Below are positions 1-6,649 of a stretch of DNA of 19,980 nt, one piece after another. The translations under genes and the position numbers were made by a program. The DNA is from CAVXAE01 sp044225565. GTDB lineage: Bacteria > Pseudomonadota > Gammaproteobacteria > Steroidobacterales > Steroidobacteraceae. The DNA is taken from NCBI GenBank assembly GCA_044225565.1, contig JBGAIL010000085.1, positions 1 to 19,980 of the forward strand. Reading direction: 5' to 3'. The notes below the pieces were generated by a model that made no database searches, was not told where the DNA came from, and saw nothing but the letters and a program-made list of their open reading frames with translations. Numbering within the stretch: the stretch's first letter is position 1; each line of letters opens with the position of its first letter.

Positions 1-113
1 GGCTGGGCGGCGAACACGTAGTAGCCCGCGACGCCTGCCAGGACCAGCAGGATCGAGACTGCGAGCTTCGCCTTGTCCAGCGCCCCGACGCCGGTTTTTG
101 TGTCTTCTGTCAT
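1..113 (-). CDS. secE: SecE, preprotein translocase subunit (N-terminal part only)
   Basis: SecE is the small membrane subunit of the SecYEG translocon. Only the first 37 codons are in the window; the frame runs off the left edge. The translation begins MTEDTKTGVGALDKAKL and then has a hydrophobic stretch (about residues 17-34, ending AGVAGYYVF) that fits the first transmembrane helix of a three-helix gammaproteobacterial SecE. The start ATG is only 10 nt after the encoded CCA of tRNA-Trp, so there is no room for a normal Shine-Dalgarno outside the tRNA apart from a weak GGGT. The position after tuf and trpT, normally followed by nusG, supports the call as much as the sequence does. nusG would lie beyond the edge. 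Confidence 0.85.
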   Translation of the reverse strand, partial: MTEDTKTGVGALDKAKLAVSILLVLAGVAGYYVFAAQ

Positions 114-123
114 GTCGACCCGA

Positions 124-199
124 TGGCAGGCCAGGAGGGAATCGAACCCCCAACCTGCGGTTTTGGAGACCGCCGCTCTGCCAATTGAGCTACTGGCCT
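124..199 (-). tRNA. trpT: tRNA-Trp (anticodon CCA), CCA end encoded
   Basis: The minus strand folds into a full cloverleaf: acceptor stem AGGCCAG/CTGGCCT, D stem GCTC/GAGC, anticodon stem GCGGT/ACCGC around loop CTCCAAA (anticodon CCA), and T stem GGGGG/CCCTC with loop TTCGATT. The discriminator is G, followed by a genome-encoded CCA. It starts 4 nt after the tuf stop codon and ends 10 nt before the secE ATG, so it is almost certainly processed out of a tuf-trpT-secE transcript. Confidence 0.97.
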
Positions 200-203
200 G
201 TGT

Positions 204-1394
204 TTACTTCAGGATCTTGGATACCACGCCTGCGCCGACGGTCTTGCCGCCCTCGCGGATGGCGAAGCGCAGCCCCTCCTCCATCGCGATCGGGTTGATC
301 AGCTCCACCGTCATCTTGATGTTGTCCCCCGGCATCACCATCTCCACACCCGCCGGCAGCTCGATCAACCCCGTCACGTCCGTCGTCCGAAAATAAAACT
401 GCGGCCGGTACCCCTTGAAGAACGGCGTGTGGCGACCGCCCTCCTCCTTCGTCAGCACGTACACCTCGCACTCGAACTGCGTGTGCGGCGTGATCGAACC
501 CGGCTTCGCCAGAACCTGACCGCGCTGCACTTCCTCGCGCTTCGTACCGCGCAGCAGCACCCCAACGTTGTCGCCAGCCTCACCCGCATCCAGCAGCTTC
601 CTGAACATCTCCACGCCCGTGCACACCGTCTTCTGCGTGGCCGCAATGCCAACAATCTCGATCTCGTCGTTCACCTTCACCACGCCGCGCTCGATGCGCC
701 CCGTCACCACCGTGCCGCGACCCGAAATCGAAAACACATCCTCCACCGGCATCAAAAAGGGCTTCTCCTTCTCGCGCTTCGGCACCGGAATGTACTTGTC
801 CATCTCCTCCACCAGCTTCACCACCGACTTCACGCCGATGTCGCTCGCATCGCCTTCCAGCGCCTTCAGCGCCGAACCCACGATGATCGGAGTCTTGTCT
901 CCGGGAAACTTGTAGACCGTCAGCAGCTCGCGCACTTCCATCTCGACGAGCTCCAACAGCTCCTTGTCGTCCACCATGTCCGCCTTGTTCATGTACACCA
1001 CGATGTACGGAACGCCCACCTGGCGGGCCAGCAGAATGTGCTCGCGCGTCTGCGGCATCGGACCATCGGCCGCAGAAACGACCAGAATCGCCCCGTCCAT
1101 CTGCGCCGCACCCGTGATCATGTTCTTCACGTAGTCCGCGTGCCCCGGACAGTCCACGTGCGCGTAATGACGCTCCTTGCTCTGATACTCCACGTGCGCC
1201 GTCGAAATCGTGATCCCGCGCGCCTTCTCCTCCGGCGCCTTGTCAATCTGGTCGTACGCCATGAACTGACCGCCGTTCGTCTCCGCCATCACCTTCGTCA
1301 ACGCCGCCGTCAAGGTCGTCTTCCCATGGTCCACGTGACCTATCGTCCCTACGTTCACGTGGGGCTTCGTACGCTCAAACTTCTCTTTGGACAT
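204..1394 (-). CDS. tuf: Translation elongation factor Tu (EF-Tu)
   Basis: EF-Tu is the GTPase that delivers aminoacyl-tRNA to the ribosomal A site. The 396-aa product opens MSKEKFERTKPHVNVGTIG and has the P loop GHVDHGKT (19-26), switch-I RGITIS, DCPGH (81-85) and NKAD (136-139). Domains 2 and 3 are intact, ending GAGVVSKILK, and the length is normal (E. coli 394). It starts 19 nt after the fusA stop with AGAGGT as ribosome-binding site. Upstream it is the last gene of rpsL-rpsG-fusA-tuf, while downstream it leads straight into trpT-secE, which is the context of the other tuf copy in two-tuf genomes. It may therefore represent two collapsed or recombined copies. Identity as EF-Tu is certain; whether it is tufA or tufB cannot be told. 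Confidence 0.98.
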   Translation of the reverse strand: MSKEKFERTKPHVNVGTIGHVDHGKTTLTAALTKVMAETNGGQFMAYDQIDKAPEEKARGITISTAHVEYQSKERHYAHVDCPGHADYVKNMITGAAQMDGAILVVSAADGPMPQTREHILLARQVGVPYIVVYMNKADMVDDKELLELVEMEVRELLTVYKFPGDKTPIIVGSALKALEGDASDIGVKSVVKLVEEMDKYIPVPKREKEKPFLMPVEDVFSISGRGTVVTGRIERGVVKVNDEIEIVGIAATQKTVCTGVEMFRKLLDAGEAGDNVGVLLRGTKREEVQRGQVLAKPGSITPHTQFECEVYVLTKEEGGRHTPFFKGYRPQFYFRTTDVTGLIELPAGVEMVMPGDNIKMTVELINPIAMEEGLRFAIREGGKTVGAGVVSKILK

Positions 1395-1413
1395 GATGAG
1401 GTGACCTCTAAAA

Positions 1414-3498
1414 TTATTTCCTGATGATGCCGTCGGCGATGTTCGGCGGCACTTCCATATACTTCTCGAATTCCATCGTGAACGTGGCGCGGCCCTGGCT
1501 CATGGAGCGCACCGTGGTCGCATACCCGAACATCTCGGAGAGCGGCACGTCCGCGGTGATGGCCTTGCCCGACACCGAATCGTCCATGCCGAGGATCTGC
1601 CCGCGGCGCCGGTTGAGATCGCCGATGACGTCGCCGGAGTAGTCCTCCGGCGTCACCACCTCGACCTTCATGATGGGCTCGAGCAGCACCGGCTTCGCCT
1701 TGCGGAAGCCTTCCTTGAAGCCGAGCGAGCCTGCGATCTTGAACGCCATCTCGTTGGAGTCGACGTCGTGGAACGAGCCGTCGAACACGGTGACCTTCAC
1801 GTCCACCACGGGATAGCCCGCGATGACGCCGGTTTCCTCGGCTTCCTTCACGCCCTTGTCGATGGCGGGAATGAACTCGCGCGGGATCGCGCCGCCGACG
1901 ACGCCGTTGATGAATTCGTTGCCCTTGCCCTGCCCATTCGGCTCGAGCTTGAGCCAGCAATGGCCGTACTGCCCGCGCCCGCCCGACTGGCGCACGAACT
2001 TGCCTTCGGATTCGACCGTGGCGCGGATGGTCTCGCGGTACGCGACCTGCGGCTTGCCGACGTTCGCCTCGACCTTGAACTCGCGCTTCATGCGATCGAC
2101 GATGATCTCGAGGTGCAGCTCGCCCATGCCGGAGATGATCGTCTGACCGGACTCGGGGTCCGTGGATACGCGGAACGAGGGGTCTTCCTTCGCGAGGCGC
2201 TGCAACGCGACGCCCATCTTCTCCTGGTCGACTTTGGTCTTCGGCTCCACCGCCACCGAGATGACGGGCTCCGGGAATTCCATCTTCTCGAGCGTGATGG
2301 GCTTCTGCAGGTCGCACAGCGTGTCGCCGGTGATGACGTCCTTCAGTCCCACGGCGGCGGCGATGTCGCCCGCGCGCACTTCCTTGAGCTCGGTGCGGTC
2401 ACTCGCGTGCATCTGCAGCAGGCGGCCGATGCGCTCTTTCCTGTCCTTGGTCGGCACGTACACCATGTCACCGGAATTGAGCGTGCCGGAGTAGACGCGG
2501 AAGAACGTGAGGTTGCCGACGAAGGGATCGTTGAGGATCTTGAACGCGAGGGCGGCGAACGGCTCGTCGTCCGAGGCCTGGCGCGTGGCCGGCTCGTCGT
2601 CCGTGGTGCCCTTCACCGGCGGCATTTCGACCGGCGAAGGCATGAACTCGATGATGGCGTCGAGCAGCGCCTGCACGCCCTTGTTCTTGAACGCCGTGCC
2701 GCACATGCAGAGCACGATCTCGTTCCTGATGGTGCGCGCGCGCAGGCCCTGGCGGATGTCTTCCTCCGACAGCGCCTCGCCTTCGAGATATTTCCGGGTG
2801 AGCGATTCGCTGGCTTCCGCGGCAGCCTCGATCATGCTGGCGCGCGCGGCTTCGGCGTCCGCCTCGAGCGCCGCGGGAATGTCGCGGTACTCGAACTTCA
2901 TGCCCTGGGTCTCCATGTCCCAGTACACGGCCTTCATGCGGATGAGGTCGATGACGCCCTCGAACTCGTCCTCGGCGCCGATGGGCAGCTGGATGGGCAC
3001 CGGGTTGCCGCGCAGGCGGGACCTGATCTGGTCGAGGCAGCGCTGGAAGTTGGCGCCGGCGCGGTCCATCTTGTTGACGAACGCGATGCGCGGCACGCCG
3101 TACTTGTTCATCTGCCGCCACACCGTCTCGGACTGCGGCTGCACGCCGGAGACGGCGCAGAACAGCGCCACGGCGGAATCCAGCACCCGCAGGGACCGCT
3201 CCACCTCGATGGTGAAGTCCACGTGCCCGGGGGTGTCGATGATGTTGATGCGGTGCTCGGGGAAGTTCTTGTCCATCCCCTTCCAGAAGCAGGTCGTGGC
3301 CGCGGACGTGATGGTGATGCCGCGCTCCTGCTCCTGTTCCATGTAGTCCATGACGGCGGCGCCGTCGTGGACCTCGCCGATCTTGTGCGATACGCCCGTG
3401 TAGAACAGGATGCGCTCGGTCGTGGTCGTCTTCCCGGCGTCGATGTGCGCCGAGATGCCGATGTTCCGGTAACGCTCGATGGGCGTAGCGCGTGCCAC
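1414..3498 (-). CDS. fusA: Translation elongation factor G (EF-G)
   Basis: EF-G is the GTPase that drives tRNA-mRNA translocation and, with RRF, ribosome recycling. The protein has 694 aa (E. coli 704). Visible motifs are the P loop AHIDAGKT (17-24), switch-I ERGITIT, DTPGH (88-92) and NKMD (142-145). Domain IV is intact, with the conserved RQSGGRGQYGHCW segment, and the C-terminal domain V ends with NIADGIIRK. The start ATG lies 23 nt after the rpsG stop, with GGAGGTGCC-type sequence upstream. It is the third gene of the str operon. No truncation or odd residue is seen in the G motifs. Confidence 0.98.
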   Translation of the reverse strand: MARATPIERYRNIGISAHIDAGKTTTTERILFYTGVSHKIGEVHDGAAVMDYMEQEQERGITITSAATTCFWKGMDKNFPEHRINIIDTPGHVDFTIEVERSLRVLDSAVALFCAVSGVQPQSETVWRQMNKYGVPRIAFVNKMDRAGANFQRCLDQIRSRLRGNPVPIQLPIGAEDEFEGVIDLIRMKAVYWDMETQGMKFEYRDIPAALEADAEAARASMIEAAAEASESLTRKYLEGEALSEEDIRQGLRARTIRNEIVLCMCGTAFKNKGVQALLDAIIEFMPSPVEMPPVKGTTDDEPATRQASDDEPFAALAFKILNDPFVGNLTFFRVYSGTLNSGDMVYVPTKDRKERIGRLLQMHASDRTELKEVRAGDIAAAVGLKDVITGDTLCDLQKPITLEKMEFPEPVISVAVEPKTKVDQEKMGVALQRLAKEDPSFRVSTDPESGQTIISGMGELHLEIIVDRMKREFKVEANVGKPQVAYRETIRATVESEGKFVRQSGGRGQYGHCWLKLEPNGQGKGNEFINGVVGGAIPREFIPAIDKGVKEAEETGVIAGYPVVDVKVTVFDGSFHDVDSNEMAFKIAGSLGFKEGFRKAKPVLLEPIMKVEVVTPEDYSGDVIGDLNRRRGQILGMDDSVSGKAITADVPLSEMFGYATTVRSMSQGRATFTMEFEKYMEVPPNIADGIIRK

Positions 3499-3521
3499 GG
3501 GAGGTGCCTCGGAGCCCCCGC

Positions 3522-4001
3522 TTACCAGCGATAGTGCGCGAAGGCCTTGTTGGCCTCCGCCATGCGATGCGTATCCTCACGCTTGCGGACTGCGGCGCCG
3601 CGGTTTTCCGACGCATCCATCAGCTCGTGGGCCAGACGGAAGGACATGGACTTCTCGCTGCGATCACGCGCGGCCTCGATGACCCAGCGCATGGCGAGGG
3701 TCTGGCGGCGCGCGGCGCGCACTTCGACCGGGACCTGGTAGGTGGCGCCGCCGACGCGCCGGGACTTCACCTCGACCACCGGCTTCACGTTGTCGAGCGC
3801 GGCACTCAGCACTTCGAGCGCGTCGTCGCCCTTCTTGCCGGTCTTCTCGGAGATGCGATCGATGGCGCCATAGATGATGCGCTCGGCAGCGGACTTCTTG
3901 CCGCTCTCCATCACCACGTTCATGAACTTGGCGAGCATCAGGTTGTGGAACTTGGGGTCCGGCAGGATGACGCGGACGGGGGCTTGGGCACGACGTGACA
4001 T
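3522..4001 (-). CDS. rpsG: 30S ribosomal protein S7
   Basis: S7 is a primary 16S rRNA binder that starts assembly of the 30S head and contacts E-site tRNA and mRNA. In E. coli it is also the str-operon autorepressor. The 159-aa protein starts MSRRAQAPVRVILPDPKFHN and carries the family segments SGKKSAAERIIYGA, VKSRRVGGATYQVPVEV and the C-terminal KREDTHRMAEANKAFAHYRW. The length fits the 156-aa class. It begins 11 nt after the rpsL stop. E. coli represses by S7 binding in a longer rpsL-rpsG spacer; the 11-nt gap here leaves no room for that structure, so that form of control is probably absent (inference). Confidence 0.97.
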   Translation of the reverse strand: MSRRAQAPVRVILPDPKFHNLMLAKFMNVVMESGKKSAAERIIYGAIDRISEKTGKKGDDALEVLSAALDNVKPVVEVKSRRVGGATYQVPVEVRAARRQTLAMRWVIEAARDRSEKSMSFRLAHELMDASENRGAAVRKREDTHRMAEANKAFAHYRW

Positions 4002-4012
4002 GGGTTAGATCC

Positions 4013-4387
4013 TCACTTCTTCGGGCGCTTGGCGCCGTACTTGGAGCGACCCTGCTTGCGCTCGCCGACGCCGGCACAGTCGAGCGTGCCCCGGACGGTG
4101 TGGTAGCGGACGCCCGGAAGGTCCTTGACGCGACCGCCGCGGATGAGCACCACCGAGTGCTCCTGCAGGTTGTGGCCTTCACCGCCTATGTAGCTGGTGA
4201 CTTCGTAGCCGTTGGTGAGGCGTACGCGGCAGACCTTGCGCAGTGCCGAATTCGGCTTCTTGGGCGTGGTGGTGTACACGCGGGTACACACACCGCGCTT
4301 CTGCGGTGACGCCCCGAGAGCGGGCACCTTGGTTTTCTCCGCGGCGATCCGGCGCGGTTGCCGGATCAGCTGACCTGTCGTGGCCAT
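4013..4387 (-). CDS. rpsL: 30S ribosomal protein S12
   Basis: S12 sits at the decoding centre and affects accuracy and streptomycin binding. The 124-aa protein matches the family over its length, with PKKPNSALRKVCRVRL and GEGHNLQEHSVVLIRGGRVKDLPGVRYHTVRG. Lys43 and Lys88 (counting Met1), the usual streptomycin-resistance positions, are wild type. Asp89, the residue beta-methylthiolated by RimO in E. coli, is present. It is the first gene of the str operon, with its own strong promoter about 130 nt upstream and a structured leader ending just before the ribosome-binding site TAGGGG. Confidence 0.98.
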   Translation of the reverse strand: MATTGQLIRQPRRIAAEKTKVPALGASPQKRGVCTRVYTTTPKKPNSALRKVCRVRLTNGYEVTSYIGGEGHNLQEHSVVLIRGGRVKDLPGVRYHTVRGTLDCAGVGERKQGRSKYGAKRPKK

Positions 4388-4405
4388 CAGAACCCCTACA
4401 TTCTT

Positions 4406-4467
4406 AAAAAGTGCGACTTGTGAGACGACCGGGCCGCCCTCGTGAGGCGGCCCGGTATCGAAGTCGC
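4406..4467 (-). promoter_or_regulatory. Structured rpsL leader, attenuator-like stem with U-tract
   Basis: On the minus strand an 11-bp perfect stem ACCGGGCCGCC/GGCGGCCCGGT (4446-4456 with 4428-4438, loop of 7) sits inside a second 7-bp stem GCGACTT/AAGTCGC (4461-4467 with 4413-4419). The outer stem is followed by AC and then TTTTT (4406-4410). The structure ends about 18 nt before the rpsL ATG. The layout is that of an intrinsic terminator or attenuator placed inside the 5' leader of the str operon, or a terminator for transcripts arriving from upstream that also sits in the leader. The pairing is seen directly; the function is inferred. Confidence 0.5.
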
Positions 4468-4515
4468 GGTTTTCGACCCGGCGATTCGTAACGGCCGGAC
4501 CGACAAAGGCCGGCG

Positions 4516-4544
4516 ATTCTAGGTAGCGGTCCGGGGAGTGTCAA
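4516..4544 (-). promoter_or_regulatory. Sigma-70 promoter of the str operon
   Basis: The minus strand reads TTGACA (4539-4544), a 17-nt spacer, then TAGAAT (4516-4521): a 6/6 match at -35 and 5/6 at -10 with ideal spacing. Transcription should start near 4509, giving a leader of about 120 nt before rpsL. The sequence after the -10 box is GC-rich (CGCCGGCC), the kind of discriminator associated with ppGpp/DksA control of ribosomal promoters; that regulation is an inference. Confidence 0.85.
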
Positions 4545-4623
4545 CCGCCCGGGCGGGCGCGATGGACGGGGTCGGGCGGCCGGCGGGATGATGCCGCTTT
4601 CGGGCGTCGGGCGAGGTGGAATC

Positions 4624-5214
4624 ATGAGCAGCCCAGGCCTGTTTTCGGGGCCCGCCGGTACCCATACCCGTCGGGTGGGTCGGGGGCGGTCGTCGATCGC
4701 GCTCGGAACGATGGCCACATCGCTCGCCCTTGCCGGGCCAGTACCGGCGGAGGTCGTTTCCTCGGGCGAGAGTGGGTTCGTCACCAAGGCCTCGGTCCTG
4801 GTCAGGGTGGCGCCGGCCGCCGCTTATGCCCGGTTCGTCGACATCGGCAGCTGGTGGGACCCTGCGCACAGCTATTCCCAGGATGGGAAAAGGATGAGCC
4901 TCAAGGCCGAGCCCGGCGGCTGCTTCTGCGAGAGCCTGGAAAGCGGCGGCTTCGTGGAGCACCTGCGGGTGATCTTCGTGGAGCCGGGCAAGATACTGCG
5001 TCTGCAGGGCGGGCTGGGGCCCCTGCAGGAAATGGGCGCCGCCGGGACGATGAGCGTGAAGTTCGAGCAGGCCGGCACCGAGACCCGGGTGACGCTGAGC
5101 TACATGGTGACGGCCTTCCTGCCGGGCAGGACGGCTACCGAGATCGCCGGCCCGGTGGACGGGGTGTTGCAACAGCAACTGCAGCGGTTCCAGCGTTCCG
5201 CCAACGGCGGGTGA
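4624..5214 (+). CDS. Exported SRPBCC (START/AHSA1-like) domain protein
   Basis: This is a 196-aa protein on the opposite strand to all other genes here. I chose the ATG at 4624 because AGGTGG lies 6-7 nt upstream; another in-frame ATG at 4588 would add 12 residues. Residues 16-42 look like an export signal: an Arg-rich start (RRVGRGR), then a hydrophobic run ending GPVPA. The rest fits an SRPBCC ligand-binding fold: TKASVLVRVAPAAAYARFVDIGSWWDP at the N-terminus, a beta-rich middle (VEHLRVIFVEPGKILRLQG), and a long C-terminal helix (GPVDGVLQQQLQRFQ). Members bind hydrophobic ligands or act as cyclases or chaperone activators; no specific substrate can be named. It is divergent from rpsL (236-nt gap) and convergent with the lipoprotein gene. 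Confidence 0.75.
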   Translation: MSSPGLFSGPAGTHTRRVGRGRSSIALGTMATSLALAGPVPAEVVSSGESGFVTKASVLVRVAPAAAYARFVDIGSWWDPAHSYSQDGKRMSLKAEPGGCFCESLESGGFVEHLRVIFVEPGKILRLQGGLGPLQEMGAAGTMSVKFEQAGTETRVTLSYMVTAFLPGRTATEIAGPVDGVLQQQLQRFQRSANGG

Positions 5215-5280
5215 CAGGCGACCCACCGCCAGGTCAGCGGCGGCCGATGGGTTCGCGGTCCGACTGACGGGACCACCCGC

Positions 5281-5478
5281 TCAGTTACCGTCGATCGCCT
5301 TGTCGAGAGCGGCCTTGCGCTCATCGGGCAGCGTCTCGGCCTGCTGTTTCACCTTGTCGAGCTGCTGCGTCATCGGGTCGAAGACGGTTTTCTGGGGTGG
5401 CGCAGGCGGCGGCTCGGTGGAACCACCCCCGCACGCAGCCAGAAGCCCGGTGGCCGCGAGTGTGATCAGCCTGGGCAT
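5281..5478 (-). CDS. Small lipoprotein, function unknown
   Basis: This is a 65-aa product starting MPRLITLAATGLLAACGGGS. The short signal ends in the lipobox LAAC with Cys16 as the predicted lipidated residue. A Gly/Ser/Pro-rich linker follows (GGGSTEPPPAPPQK) and then a charged amphipathic tail (MTQQLDKVKQQAETLPDERKAALDKAIDG) likely to be helical. A GGGAG sequence lies about 8 nt before the ATG. It follows the peroxiredoxin gene by 71 nt on the same strand and may be co-transcribed with it. After Cys16 come Gly-Gly, not Asp, so sorting to the outer membrane is expected by the Lol +2 rule (inference). I do not recognise a named family. Confidence 0.7.
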   Translation of the reverse strand: MPRLITLAATGLLAACGGGSTEPPPAPPQKTVFDPMTQQLDKVKQQAETLPDERKAALDKAIDGN

Positions 5479-5549
5479 GAGGACACTCCCGATGGACGCT
5501 CGAGCAAGCTCGCGTCGCGGGCCTCGAACTGCCCGCCGGCCATTCATTT

Positions 5550-6095
5550 TCAGCCGCCCGCCTTGTGCGCGCCGTGCCACTTCTCCACGGCCGCAAGCGT
5601 ATTGGCCACGTGCTTGTCCGGATCGAGCGCGGTGTACGAATAAAGGACCTTGCCTTCGGGCGAGATGACGTACGAGGTACGGTTGGCGTAGTCCGGCCTG
5701 GCGGGCAGCACCGCGTCGTAGTCCTTCATGATCCTGCCATCCGTGTCGGCCGCCACAGCGAACTTGTTGCGGCACTCGCTCACGGAGAACTTGTTGAGCG
5801 TGTCGATCTTGTCGTTGGAGACGCCGATGACCGTGGCGCCGAGCGCCTTGAACTTGTCGGTGGCTTCCGCGAAGTCGTGCGCTTCCCTGGTGCAGCCTGG
5901 CGTGAAGGCGGCGGGGTAGAAATAGAGCACCACGGGGCCCTTCTTCAGGGCCTCCGACAGCGAGAACTTGAATGGCTTGCCGGCGAGCGAGGCTTCCGTG
6001 CTGAAGTCCGGCGCGGCGGCGCCATCAGGCAGTGCTGCGTAAGCTGCCGAGGAAACCATCAACAGGGCTAGAGCGAGCCTGATGCGAGTGGTCAT
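5550..6095 (-). CDS. Exported thiol peroxidase, PrxQ/BCP-type peroxiredoxin
   Basis: Peroxiredoxins reduce H2O2 and organic peroxides through a peroxidatic cysteine. This 181-aa protein has a signal peptide (MTTRIRLALALLMVSSAAYA, cleavage near 20-21), which places it in the periplasm, unlike cytoplasmic BCP. The AhpC/TSA thioredoxin fold has the active site P61-x3-T65-P-G-C68, so Cys68 is peroxidatic; Arg139 in NRTSYVI fits the catalytic arginine. There is no Cys five residues after Cys68, as in E. coli BCP. The only other cysteine is Cys108 (SECRNKF), about 40 residues on, the spacing seen in PrxQ types that resolve through helix 3. An extended -10 promoter lies just upstream. Its reductant is not encoded here. 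Confidence 0.88.
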   Translation of the reverse strand: MTTRIRLALALLMVSSAAYAALPDGAAAPDFSTEASLAGKPFKFSLSEALKKGPVVLYFYPAAFTPGCTREAHDFAEATDKFKALGATVIGVSNDKIDTLNKFSVSECRNKFAVAADTDGRIMKDYDAVLPARPDYANRTSYVISPEGKVLYSYTALDPDKHVANTLAAVEKWHGAHKAGG

Positions 6096-6126
6096 GGCGA
6101 GAGCCTCGATGGCGCGGGAGAGGCAT

Positions 6127-6154
6127 CTTATATCAGGCGCTCCGACGAATGCAG
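6127..6154 (-). promoter_or_regulatory. Putative extended -10 promoter of the peroxiredoxin gene
   Basis: The minus strand reads CTGCAT (6149-6154), a 16-nt spacer ending in TGA, then TATAAG (6127-6132). TGn directly before TATAAG is the extended -10 form, which tolerates a poor -35 box. Transcription would begin near 6120, giving a leader of about 25 nt. It suggests the peroxiredoxin and lipoprotein genes form a unit separate from the coiled-coil gene upstream. Confidence 0.4.
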
Positions 6155-6191
6155 GGTTGGCGCGGAGCCGCTCCCCGGGCGCCCTGGCGCG

Positions 6192-6572
6192 CTAGTGCAG
6201 CGCCCGGAGCGCCTCGGCGATGACCTCGGCAATCTTCGGCAGATAGGAGTTGCCGACGACCGCGGCGATGATCCAGAAGATGAGGTCGGTCTTCATCTTC
6301 TGGAGCCTGGCATCCATGCGCGCCTCGGTGGCTTCGAACCGCGCGTCCACCCGGGCCTGCGCCGCTGCGAAGCGGGCATCCATCCTGGCTTCCAGTTCCT
6401 TGAAACGGGCGTCCACCTTCGCCTCGGAGGCCAGGAAGCGCGAGTCCATCGCCGGAATCGTGACGAGCTGTGCGCTGCCGATGGCCATGTCTAGAGCTTC
6501 CGCCACGGCCAGCGCGACCGGCGGATCGAGCTTCCCTTTCTGCACCAGCACTTCGACCGTGGCGGCTTGCAT
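6192..6572 (-). CDS. Small coiled-coil membrane protein (DUF1640-like), unknown function
   Basis: This is a 126-aa protein from the ATG at 6572. The frame is open further upstream, but that part overlaps the end of the outer-membrane protein gene and is rich in Arg and Cys, unlike a real protein. The N-terminal segment MQAATVEVLVQKGKLDPPVA is followed at residues 41-95 by five 11-residue repeats of the form xMDARFxxxEA (AMDSRFLASEA, KVDARFKELEA, RMDARFAAAQA, RVDARFEATEA, RMDARLQKMKT). These are hendecads, predicting a long coiled coil. A hydrophobic segment (about 97-108) and a short amphipathic tail follow. The layout resembles DUF1640/CCDC90-type proteins, which anchor a coiled coil in a membrane. 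The ribosome-binding site is poor (AAGGA 14 nt upstream), so the start is less sure than the gene. Confidence 0.65.
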   Translation of the reverse strand: MQAATVEVLVQKGKLDPPVALAVAEALDMAIGSAQLVTIPAMDSRFLASEAKVDARFKELEARMDARFAAAQARVDARFEATEARMDARLQKMKTDLIFWIIAAVVGNSYLPKIAEVIAEALRALH

Positions 6573-6649
6573 GACCAGAGCTTTCGTCCTTGAGCGATTC
6601 TGCACGCAATTTCGTACGCTAGTTCGCCGCGCGAGATTGCGCGCGAGAA

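Noticed and set aside
1768..3534. 588-codon plus-strand frame opposite fusA
   Set aside because: Shadow of fusA; composition like the other antisense frames.
4013..4387. Possible streptomycin-resistance allele of rpsL
   Set aside because: Lys43 and Lys88 are the wild-type residues.
5215..5280. Terminator between the convergent SRPBCC and lipoprotein genes
   Set aside because: Only short stems (GGTCC/GGACC) with no U-tract on either strand; not strong enough to annotate.
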